DNA from: Saussurea involucrata
Lineage: Eukaryota > Streptophyta > Magnoliopsida > Asterales > Asteraceae
Length of the DNA stretch: 64,000 nt
Direction of reading: 5' to 3'
NCBI GenBank assembly: GCA_033807775.1
Contig: CM066315.1
Span: 9,986,501 to 10,050,500 of the forward strand
Every line of letters begins with the position of its first letter. Position 1 is the stretch's first letter. A program made the position numbers and the translations under genes. The notes under the pieces are model-generated. The model was not told where the DNA came from. It ran no database searches and saw only the letters and a list, made by a program, of their open reading frames with translations. Below, one piece after another: positions 11,845 through 21,700 of the stretch.

Positions 11845-14174
11845 TGTAACGTCCCAAAAATTACAAGCAAATTTAAATTTTTAAATAAACAATTCATTGA
11901 TAACAACTCAATAAATGATCCCAACGTTTCGTTTGCAAACACATAATTAATGTCTTTATAAAAATAAAACCAGCGGAATAAACGTTTAATTATTAAAATC
12001 ATAAAGCAACCAGCTCTTCTCGCGCGCCAGTGTGTACTCGTCACGCCTTGGAGCCGCCCGTACCTGAAACCACAGTTTATTGGGAAAGGGTAAGCACGAA
12101 GCTTAGTGAATTCCAACACATGCGCAGATATGAATTATATACATATCACCCCTATCCGCACATAAGCAACAACATCACAGTTACATAAAACGAGTAAACA
12201 TCTACAAGTAATTATGTATCCAACACCTCAGTACCATCGAGGCCTCGGTCCCACCGAATTGTAATGTATCCAACACCTCAGTACCATCGAGGCCTCGGTC
12301 CCACCGAATTGTAATGTATCCAACACCTCAGTACCATCGAGGCCTCGGTCCCACCGAATTGTAATGTAACCAACACCTCAGTACCATCGAGGCCTCGATC
12401 CCACCGAATTGTAATGTAACCAACACCTCAGTACCATCGAGGCCTCGGTCCCATCGAATTGTAATGTGACACATTTATACCAAGCATTCAAACCAATCAA
12501 ATATTACACACCACAAACAACTAGTTCACACCACAAAGACAATAGTACATACAAACTATTATGACATGCATACAACCCCTAACTACACAGTGAGAGAACT
12601 CACCTCGAATGCGCGCCCAGCTTAATAACACAATTCAAGCTTCACAATTACGGTCACTTTCCAGCACCTAAATGCATGTTAAAACGTGTCAATACGAGAC
12701 CCGGACCCTATGACACGACACACGCTTAAACCGTCACTAAAACTAAATTCCGTTCACCCAAAACAGGTCTGTTCGGGACCTGTTTTGACCCCTTTAAACC
12801 CAGAAAATTCCCAATGTTATTTCATGACCAGAAAGTACTCTGAGTTAGGGTTTCAAGGACATATTATACGCCTCCTAACGATTTTTCTACCATTTACTAC
12901 GGATTTTACAAAAACAGTTTCCGGAACAGCGAAATTCAGCACCTTTCAGTATAAAACGACAAATCGACCCATGCTACGTCCCGAACTGGGTTTTGCACAA
13001 AACACAGAAAAGTTTCTAGACTCAAAAAGGGAACTTTTGACACTGGTTTCACCCCAAACCGAGTTACGAGCAGAAAGTTATGATTTTCGCAAGATCAAGG
13101 CAGATTCCAGAAGTTTTCACATGAAATGACGAAACACCGAACTTGCGACCACTTTTTCGTCCAGCTAGAGACCGAACCAGTTTTCCGCTAAAACACGGAA
13201 AACGTGCCCGACCCTGAACTTGAACCATGGGCGCCAGTTTCGACTCAAACAGAGTTACGACGGAAAAGTTATAGCCGTCGTAAAAACAGTGGCTGCACCA
13301 TTTTCCACAGGAATCGAAGATTATAAAAACGACGGTTTTAACGAAACGGCTCAAACGATTAAGTCAAGGCTTAACGGATTCTACGGTGATTATTAATAAG
13401 ACATGGCCACGCACTACCCTCCGCCCTCCGGCAGTGGTGGTCGTCGACGGCGGCCGGCGGCGGTTCATCGACGAGGAAATAAAACAACCCGCAAACCGCC
13501 GCGAGACCACTACCCTCTCGATCACCCTACCGCGTGCACCAACGACTCATACCACCACCGCCACCCGACACCCAGCCACCACAGTGGCGGCGCGGCAGCG
13601 GCAGCGGCGGCCGGCGGTGGTCCTCCGGTGACGAAAACGAAAAGAAAAGAAACATCGAGTGAAACCTTACCTCGATGACGACACAACGACGAAACCCGAC
13701 ACCTTCACTCTTCTTCTCCGGCGGACACGACAACGACGGCGGCGACCTCCACACTTTCCGGCGAACTCCCTCTCTCTCTCTTCTCGCCGCTCTATCTCTC
13801 TCGGTTTCTCTCCTCCTCTCTCACTTCTCGGCTCTCTCTTCTCATTCTCTTTTGCGGCCGACGACGACAAAGGGAAGGGGAGTAAGGTTGTTTATGGTTG
13901 CTATCATGTGGGTTTGGTTGCCGCAAAAGAAAACGAGAGTCACCAAACAAAAAAAAGTCGGTTCTTAAGCTAAACAAAGAAGGTTTCCATGCAAACTTGA
14001 TTAGCAAAAAAACACATTTAGCCCCTAGGTTTTTAAGGTATTTCCATATCTTAACATAACTTAGGATTTAAACAGTTTGCTAATTCCGTTAACCCCGTTA
14101 ATAACCCCGTTAAATAAAACTTAAAAGAAAAGAATTAATACTAAGAAATTACATACCGGGACACGGGCTTTACA
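11845..14174 (-). repeat. 5' LTR (element sense strand) of the nested Ty3/gypsy element
   Basis: It matches 5032-7461 except for scattered substitutions and two fewer 50-bp units (five units, 12214-12463). It drives minus-strand transcription if active. Confidence 0.93.
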
Positions 14175-14419
14175 CATAGCCTCAAATTTGGATAAATTTG
14201 TATTGTATTTACTAGTATGTGTTTGCTATGAAATAATCTTGTATAACATTTATGAGTTGTATTTTTCACATGAACCACTTTTCAGACAAATTTCAGACTA
14301 CTTAAAAACTACTTTTCAGACAAATTAAACACATTTATTCATTAGCAACAAAGTACAAAACAAAAAAAAAATACAAAACAACAAAAAAACAAATACAAAA
14401 CAACTAGAACAACCACCAC

Positions 14420-14743
14420 CTACTCAAAAATTGCTTTAGTTTCATCAATCCAAGCTTGCTTATCATTTACCTTCGCTTGAAGAATTGCGAAGTCTTGTAG
14501 AATATGGTGAATTGCTTCTTGTTCTCGACGAATACGAGCCTCCCTAGCTTTTATATCCCCTTTCATCCTTTTGATCTCCTTATCTTCCTCTTCGATCCTT
14601 CTCAAGTGGACTGCCTTCCTGTCCATCATTTGATTCCACTCTTGTGTCAGTTCCTCTATCTCCTTTTGCTTTTTTGCTATGACGATCTCGATTTTAGGAG
14701 GCATTTTTTCAGGAGTAGACTTAGGGTTTGATGATGATGTCAT
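14420..14743 (-). CDS. Small charged coiled-coil protein of the MULE, convergent to the transposase
   Basis: A 107-residue frame starts at 14743 and ends at 14420. After a Ser/Pro-rich start, residues about 20-100 are rich in Glu, Lys, Arg and Gln with heptad-like spacing (KQKEIEELTQEWNQM, RRIEEEDKEIKRMKG), consistent with a long coiled coil. I recognise no family. It starts about 140 bp inside the right TIR, and the DNA between TIR and ATG resembles the transposase 5' leader, including a CATCCATAAATA block. The layout recalls maize MuDR, where two genes are transcribed inward from the two TIRs, but I see no sequence likeness to mudrB. It may be an accessory protein or a captured host fragment. 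Confidence 0.55.
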   Translation of the reverse strand: MTSSSNPKSTPEKMPPKIEIVIAKKQKEIEELTQEWNQMMDRKAVHLRRIEEEDKEIKRMKGDIKAREARIRREQEAIHHILQDFAILQAKVNDKQAWIDETKAIFE

Positions 14744-14855
14744 TTGTGGATGAAATGAGAGAAATCAATAGAGAAAGCAACATAAACAAAGAAAGCAAGA
14801 GAGAAATCAAGAAAGAGCAAGAAATGAGTGTGAATTATGGATTGCATATCACTAA

Positions 14856-14862
14856 TATTTAT
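14856..14862 (-). promoter_or_regulatory. Possible TATA box of the coiled-coil gene
   Basis: Minus-strand ATAAATA in CATCCATAAATATT, mirroring the block before the transposase gene at the other end of the element. Confidence 0.4.
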
Positions 14863-14883
14863 GGATGAAATCTCAAACAAACT

Positions 14884-15223
14884 AGTGAATTTTAACCACA
14901 AATTGGTCTTCAAAGTACAATAATTGTGGAAAAAAACAGTAAAAACATGCAAGATTCGTTCAAGGACAGGGGCTGAAAGTGTAAATTTTGTGCCTATCGC
15001 GGGCCCACCGCGGGCTTCCACCGCGGGGAGGGACCAAAGGTGTCACCGCGACCATAGTTGAGGGGCTCCGCGGGACACTTTGGCCAAAATGGGGTGCCAC
15101 GTACGCCCTAGCCCGCGATCGCGGGCTCCATCGCGGACAGTTGTGGCATTTTGGTAAACCGGGGGAGATTTAGGGTATTTTGGTAAAGCAAAGTCAAACT
15201 TGAGGTATTTTAATTAATTTCCC
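14884..15223 (-). repeat. Right TIR of the MULE
   Basis: Inverted copy of 815-1154 of the same length. The 16-bp GC palindrome lies at 15111-15126, the exact mirror position of the left copy. It is followed by TSD TATCATTTA (15224-15232). Confidence 0.93.
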
Positions 15224-15326
15224 TATCATTTACTCATTTACTTTTTCTATTTCATATATTCAGAGTTTATATATAATTATTTTATAACTATTTTTTCCTA
15301 TAAATTCATCATTGTTGATATAATTA

Positions 15327-15605
15327 GAGGATATTTCGTTCGTAAAATGGAATTTGATAAAATTAGAATTCATTGAAAATTTTTGATTTTGAGAAATTTT
15401 GAATAAAAAATGATGGAATTGGATCATGTGTTTGGTTGAAAGTAATTGGATAGATTCAATTATTTCACTTAAGCTAAGTAATTATGAATTCCCTAATTTG
15501 TGGAATTCAAAGGATTCCATAATTTTCATCATGTGAACCTAATTATAAGATTTATAATTTGATCAAATGAATTGTTCCTTTTAAATCCATGAATCAAACA
15601 CCTCC
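15327..15605. mobile_element. Tourist-like MITE (probable)
   Basis: A 279-bp AT-rich segment begins GAGGATATTTCG and ends AAACACCTCC, with imperfect inverted ends and TTA on both sides (15324-15326, 15606-15608). The 3-bp TTA duplication fits PIF/Harbinger-type elements. Confidence 0.5.
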
Positions 15606-15608
15606 TTA

Positions 15609-16080
15609 AACTTCTAGTGGCATTTGGTTCGCATAATGAAATTTGATAGAATTGGAATTCATCAAAGAAATTTGACTTTGAATGAAATTTGATTGAATTT
15701 GTTTGGATGAAATTGAAATGAAATCTCTAAAAACAATTGAAATCTCCATCTTTGTTTGGGTGAGGGAGGTGGCACAGGCAGAAGGGTGGGGTGTGGCAAG
15801 GATGGGGTGGAGTGGGTGGGAAGGCAGGGGCATGTTGGTGGTAGCCTTATAGGGGTGCGGTAAGGGGCCAGGGGCACGACTGGGTGGGGGTGGTTAAATT
15901 GGATATAAATGTTATTTTTGTCTTTGTAAAACGAAATCATAAATTATATTATATTTATCACGAAATAGAATTAAAGTACTTCACATATGGTAAGGATTGA
16001 TCAAATCCCTCAACCAGGAAATTTGGTGGAATCCGGTGGAATCATATCAATTCATTCCGTGAACTAAACATCACTATAGA
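15609..16080. repeat. AT-rich repeat with TTTGGTTCGC / GTGAACTAAA ends
   Basis: The left end GTGGCATTTGGTTCGC and the right end GTGAACTAAACATCAC are imperfect inverted repeats. The interior repeats AATGAAATTTGATAGAATTGG-like runs and a G-rich stretch (15765-15895). Probably a non-autonomous DNA element; no clear TSD. Confidence 0.4.
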
Positions 16081-16141
16081 ATTTGGTCGATGAAATTCGT
16101 CATCCCAATTTCATTAACACATGTTTCATATATAAATTTGA

Positions 16142-16150
16142 TTAAGGGTC

Positions 16151-16188
<38 letters not shown>

Positions 16189-16760
16189 GTTCTCGTTGAG
16201 ACTAACAATTAATATTGATGTATATATAGTTGTTTTTTTACAACAAATGAAAGTTAGAGGACACAATATGATTAAAGTTTCAAAGGTTAATACTCTCCTT
16301 GAAACGTTTGTCACGGTTTTGCTCTAACTACAACCCATAATTAACACACATCTTGCATTTCTCTACTCTTTCACTTTTCCTTTTCCTTCTACTTCCTCAA
16401 CAAATATAAAAATCAATTAAGGAAATTAAAATGTAACAACAACCATATATCAAAATCATTGTTATATTTATCTTTATTTAGTTTTTTATTAGTAATTATT
16501 ATTATATATACACATACGCACATATACATACATACATACATACATACATAGACTTGAGATCATGTGAGACCAAGTTTTTACACTTGAAACTTTACAATAA
16601 AATGTTGTGAAGGTAATCTTCACAATGTTTTTGCTGTGAGGATTCATATCATTTTCCATCTTCACAGTGTTTTACTATGAAGTTTTAAGTGTAAAAATTT
16701 GGTATCATCGGTCTCATGAAAACAGGTTGATTTCACGTGAACCCAACCCTATATATTCAT
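16142..16760. repeat. TA microsatellite and a foldback repeat
   Basis: A (TA)n run lies at 16157-16181 and a CATA run near 16522-16549. From about 16551 to 16752 comes an imperfect foldback with CTTCACA...TGTGAAG motifs and ends GAGATCATGTGAGACC / GAACCCAACCCTATATAT. The same family recurs at 43765-43940 and its end motif at 31520. Confidence 0.55.
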
Positions 16761-17490
16761 GGATATAAACCAATAAGAGTCCTTACATTATTCATGGCTG
16801 CTTGGTATCACCAATTTGTCAAATTATTCAACCACAACTTTATATATTATACACTATAAAGCCTTTTAAAATTCTTATTTTTTCAAGAAATATAAGTATA
16901 TATTTTTCTGAGCTAAACATGTTTATATGTTCATATAAATTAACAATTAAAAGTTTAAATTATAAAAATATCTAATTCGAGCCAACAAACGAGTTTATTG
17001 ATCTTAAGTTCAAGTTCATAATAACAAACGAGTTTATTGAAATTTAGGTATAATGAATAACTCATATTTGTTAAACGAGCTCGAACATTCAAGATATATT
17101 CGAGCATGAACTCTACTTTGAAAATGATGTTATTTTTCCAAATTAAAAACCAAACAACTCACTACTCGACTCGTTTACACCGACTATGCATCACTAATGA
17201 CACTTTTATATCCCCTACTTAACACAGAAAAGCAATTTTAGGACAATCACAAACATGAATTAATATATACCACCTGCATGTAACATGATGGATGATCGTT
17301 TAAGAAAAAAAGTTAATGCGAGAATGCAAGAATATATCTGAAACCTTGATCACTTTAATCTCAAATTCACTAATAAATCGTACTTATACGATAATTAATC
17401 CGATGAATCTCATAACGTGTATCAATAACGAAGATTCCTTTTTATCTTTCTCATCATAATTTTCATTCTCACAAAACCCAACCCTAAATA
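16761..17490. other. AT-rich intergenic DNA
   Basis: I see no gene. Around 16970-17105 there are several AACGAGTTTATTG / GAGCTCGAAC motifs, a weak relative of the repeat at 31718-32110. Confidence 0.45.
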
Positions 17491-17497
17491 ACATATA

Positions 17498-18119
17498 GAG
17501 GTGAGCATCAGAATTGGGTAACCGCCTTTAGAACCAGGACCGTTCTGGAACTGCCGGTTCCAGAATCGGAACCGATGTGATTGGTTCCGGTTCCTAAAAT
17601 ACGAAACCAATTAAAATGGTTTCGGTTCTGGTTCTCATTTTTTTGGAACCGTTACCCGTTGGGTACCCAGTCCCGCTATCAATAAAACTTATTTATATAT
17701 TTATTATATTTAAATATTTAATGATGTGGAATTAGTTTTGTACTTTTGTTAAAGTGTTTTATTCATTTTCATCCAAGTCTTTTATTTGAGGCGTTGACGT
17801 AAAGACGTGAATTGTTATAGAAGTCGTTTTGTTGATGTTAAGACTCAATACGCGAGAGTTTCTAATTTATTTATGAAACAATTAGTTTTTATCAGATTAT
17901 TTTCATCATTTGTTATATTTATTACTTTATAGTTTGCAATAGACTTAAAATTACAATTTTATTGTATGAATTGTTAAAAAAAATTAAAAGATTTGACATT
18001 GGGTACCCGGAACCGGAACCGACGGTTCCGGGACCGGTTCCAAAATATAGAGAACCAATGTAAACAGTTCCGGTTCCGGTTCCATAAAATTTAGCCGGAT
18101 ACCAGTTATGCTCACCCCA
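17498..18119. repeat. hAT-like repeat with GGTGAGCAT / ATGCTCACC ends
   Basis: The terminal inverted motif GGTGAGCAT...ATGCTCACC encloses subterminal arrays of GGAACCG and GGTTCC and two GGGTACC sites. AAATAACATA occurs close to both outer edges and may be an old target duplication. There is no coding content. Confidence 0.5.
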
Positions 18120-18300
18120 GTCCCCAAATAACATAAATACCAATAATTTTTGTTAAAAGGGAGTGTCTTTAGGGAGGTGTGAGAGGGTGGAGTTTACTTT
18201 TATAACAAAAAGAAAAAAATAAAGAGAATTATTCCAAGAGGAATCATAATCACCAATATTGAATTTAAAAAGGATGGTGGGTGGGTTTTCCACACAAAGT

Positions 18301-18330
18301 TGGGCCGCAACAGTCATCACCCAAAGCCCA
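18301..18330. promoter_or_regulatory. Paired site II-like (TGGGCC / AGCCCA) elements upstream of PDHB
   Basis: TGGGCC at 18301-18306 and AGCCCA (inverse of TGGGCT) at 18325-18330. Site II TGGGCY elements are common in plant promoters of nuclear genes for mitochondrial proteins and are bound by TCP factors. A (TTTA)n run and a (CT)n run (about 18406-18434) follow and probably lie at the core promoter and 5' UTR. Confidence 0.5.
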
Positions 18331-18753
18331 ACCCCTTGTCCGAAAGCTTCATAACATTTTTATTTATTTATTTATTTATTTTATAATATCAAATATCTAT
18401 CACACACTCTCTCTCTCTCTCTCTCTCTCTCTCTAACTTCTTCTTCTTCCTCCAGCCGCTCATCGGAAACTAGTAATTTCTTCTCTCTTTAACTCAAATC
18501 AAAATTCTCTCAATCGATTATCTGTGTATGCCAGTATCACTTTCTATCCCTATTTGATCTGTTACTTATGATTGTGTTTTTTTTGGTTACGTCGACTTAC
18601 TATTCTCGTTGTAGATTTCGATGTATAAATTGTTATAGATCCGATCGATAATTCTTTTATTTATCTCATCAGTTTCTTCTTTCTGCATTCTAGTCTCATT
18701 CTGTGTTTGCGATTATTGTTAATCGTAATTCTTTGTTTTTTCAAGGAGAAAAG

Positions 18754-21700
18754 ATGCGGGGGATTATAAGCCAAAAACTTGGTGCTGCCAGAGGGTTATC
18801 CTCTCAGGTAAATCAAATGTCCTAGCATCTGTTACTTTTAACCACCAAAATTATTTTTGCTAAATGTTTTTATGTTTATTTAGGTTGTGGGGAATTATAT
18901 GCCGAGGTTAAGGCCTGCATCATCAGCTATGCCTATGAGGCATTACTCATCTGCAACCAAAGAGGTGATTTGAGTTTTTTTTTGTATGCCGTGTTGTTTT
19001 TACAAGGTTGTGTTTCTTTTCGCTATACAACTACCCTACAGGATATCAGCAGCTAATTGATGAGCTATTATGTCTATGTGTAGAGGCTGATGAGAACATC
19101 ACTTTGTGAACAAGATTCATTTGATTACTTGATACTTATCATAAGAATTTATCCAAGACATGGATTATAATCATAAGAAATAAAAACCAAACCAAACGAG
19201 ATCACTATATCCACTCGAACGCAGACCTTACCTTGACCACTAGGATCAAGAGGCTCTTTCCCCTAGAAATAAAATTGCAATTTTTTTTTTCTTCCAAAAA
19301 TCATCTAGCTATTTTTTACAAGGACAGATTGAAAATCAAAAGGGTCACTGTATTCTGGAAACAAGGGAATGAGTAAACTCTAATTTTGGTCCCTGTGGTT
19401 TATTGAAATATTTGAAAATGGGACCTAAGCTTTGATAACTCTAGAAATCGTCCTCGTGGTTTTCGTTTTGCTCTGAAAATGGTCCCTCAACACTAACTCC
19501 GTTAGTTTTTTCTGTTAGTAACAGGGACATTATTGTCCATTTACAATTCCCCCTTATTATAATGAGGCCACGAGAAGATTAAAACCAAAACCCTTTTGTA
19601 AGTCAAACCACCATCACCAATTCACCGTCCAGTACAGTCCCGGCGAGACCCACACTTCCGGACCTCTCGGCCTTCCCCTTTTGTGTTTCCAGCAACCTGC
19701 AAGACCTGCCTCCATGCTTATCAGAGTTCTTAGTACCAGAGTCGGATTGTGGGGAAGAAACCGAAAACAATGAAACAGTAGCCACCGTGATCGAAAAACT
19801 CTAATTACCGAAGGTATTTGTGTCAAGTAGACGCTTCTAAATAAGTAAAGGGGGTGTTTATTATTTTTTGAGAGGTATTGGTATTGAACCAGATGAGCTT
19901 CATGGTTTGAAGCTTCCTGTGACAGTTGAGCTGATGTTATGAAGGAGCGTGTGGATTTTCTTCACACCCTAGGGTTAACAATTTACCGTGTTGTTGTGGA
20001 CCTTGCACCTATTGTTAAACATCTCGAATGCATGGATATCAAACCAAACGACATTCCTCGAGTTCTTGAGAAGTATCTAAAGGTATTGGGATATAAGCTT
20101 GAAGGGACAATGAGCACATATGTGGCTTATTTGGTTGGAATTGGAGTGGCAATAAGAGAAATTGGTGAGATTTTAACTAGATATCCAGAGAAATTCTTGG
20201 AGAGTGAATTGGTGATGGCTTATATCAAGGTTTGACTTCCAAAATGAGTCCTTGACGCATCTATTATCACTTTATCATACTTAACCGCATGGATGCCAAC
20301 GTTCAAATGCCGACGAAAATGATCCACTACGACGACGATATTCGTCGTTTCTGTGACTCCCTCACTTCGAAAAACTACCTCGGATTCGTGGTAGCTCTCT
20401 CGGAATCCATTTGTGGCCACAAGATCTCGGATCCTTGTCACATGTCTCCTGTCATCACCTCCTGTAGGAAATTTGTTTCACCAAAACTGAATTAAAGAAA
20501 GTCGGGAACAAAATTGAATATCGAGTCGAGGCCCGTATTGGACACGGTTTCCTTAAAACCGATTCGCCCCATCCGATGCGTCGATTTCCCAGGATACAAC
20601 GACTCTAAACAGAATCGAGTTCTGTCGGACTTCACCTTCATGCCTGAACATGAGAACATCTTTTCTTTACTTGATGCATTGGTTCTCCATTTGTGTTCTC
20701 TTTTCCCTTGTAGTTTTTTTTTCATCTCTACCAAACTCAATGTTTTGTTCTTTATATATAGAACACATTTGTAACCCACGGAAGGTTAAAGACCACCATA
20801 ATAGAACATAACTTCATTGATTGTAACTGGAGCAAATGGTGGGTCAAAAGACCTTGTCCATAAATTTCCATTCAATTCAAAATTAATTGGTATAAATTTT
20901 GTTTCAACACCTCCATCATATCCATCCTCCAAATGTTAATTCAATTTGTAGACGAAATTCTGCCTCTTCAACAATCTGCTCGATACGATAACCTTGCTTA
21001 TAGGGATTGGCACAACCGTATGACTGAAAGTACGGGTTTCTTAACTTTGTAGTTTCTCCCCGCCGATTGCAGTTCCGTCATGGTGGAGCTCACCCCTTAC
21101 TTTACTGATAGTTTTGGGAATTCGAGCTGAATAGTATACGGAACTGGACATGAGACCAATTTGGCTGCTTGGTTATATTGTCTCGCAAGGTTGGGAATCA
21201 TTAGTGAAGAGGATTATGAAGCTGTTGTTTGTAGGGTTTTCGTGAAATACCTTGAATTGATGGAGAGGAGCCGGCGGGATATTTGGCCAGTGACCGCATG
21301 TTTTATATACACACATACATATACATCTATATATATTATTATTTATTTAAATTTTAAATAGAATTATAGAAATAAAAGAAAAGACAAAAATACCCCTACC
21401 ATTAACAGAAAAAATTAATGGCGTTAATGATGAGGGACCACTTTCAGAGCAACATGAGAACCACGAGGACGATTTCTAGACTTATCAAAGTTCAGGTCCC
21501 ACTTTCAAAGAAATCAGTAAACCACGTGGACCAAAATTAGAGTTTACTCCAAGGGAATAGATATAACTGCATATACTTAACTTTCATGTGAAGATTAAAC
21601 AAACACAGTAAGACTTTAACAGGCTTTTTTTCTTGGTACCATGATTAACACGTCTAATATAATATGTTGTTGGTTTTAAGTATATAATGTTTATATATGG

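Larger units (their letters stand above)
5032..14174 (-). mobile_element. Ty3/gypsy (Tekay/Del-like) LTR retrotransposon without usable gag-pol
   Basis: LTRs of 2430 bp (5032-7461) and 2330 bp (11845-14174) both run TGTAACGTCCC to GGGCTTTACA. The 5-bp flanks are CGTAG (5027-5031) and CATAG (14175-14179), a TSD with one difference that fits CpG deamination. The strand is set by the primer-binding site beside the right LTR (TTGGTATCAGAGC read on the minus strand) and a GTGGGGGAGAG polypurine tract beside the left LTR. The 4.38-kb interior has no long frame on the sense strand, only a remnant of the pol 3' end. By eye the LTRs differ by about a dozen substitutions plus two repeat units, so insertion was recent. 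It must have used proteins from another element. Confidence 0.92.
815..15223 (+). mobile_element. MULE with three genes, split by a nested retrotransposon
   Basis: The element begins GGGAAATTAATT and ends AATTAATTTCCC, and is flanked by the perfect 9-bp duplication TATCATTTA (806-814 and 15224-15232). A 9-bp TSD and long TIRs are the hallmarks of Mutator-like elements. TIRs of about 340 bp lie at 815-1154 and 14884-15223. Without the inserted Ty3/gypsy element (5032-14174) and one copy of its 5-bp TSD the MULE is about 5.26 kb. It holds a transposase gene and a PB1-like gene on the plus strand and a coiled-coil gene on the minus strand. The transposase is broken, so this copy is unlikely to be autonomous. 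Confidence 0.93.
19371..21549. mobile_element. Pack-MULE in PDHB intron 2
   Basis: The ends are GAGTAAACTC...GAGTTTACTC with a perfect 9-bp TSD, CAAGGGAAT (19362-19370 and 21550-21558). TIRs of about 200 bp carry ATTTTGGTCC, GAAATCGTCC and TGGTCCCTCA motifs in inverted order. Between them are pieces of at least two unrelated host genes (mTERF-like and PTPA-like) and other unassigned sequence. There is no transposase, so it depended on another MULE. The 2179-bp size, 9-bp TSD and captured exons define a Pack-MULE. Confidence 0.93.
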
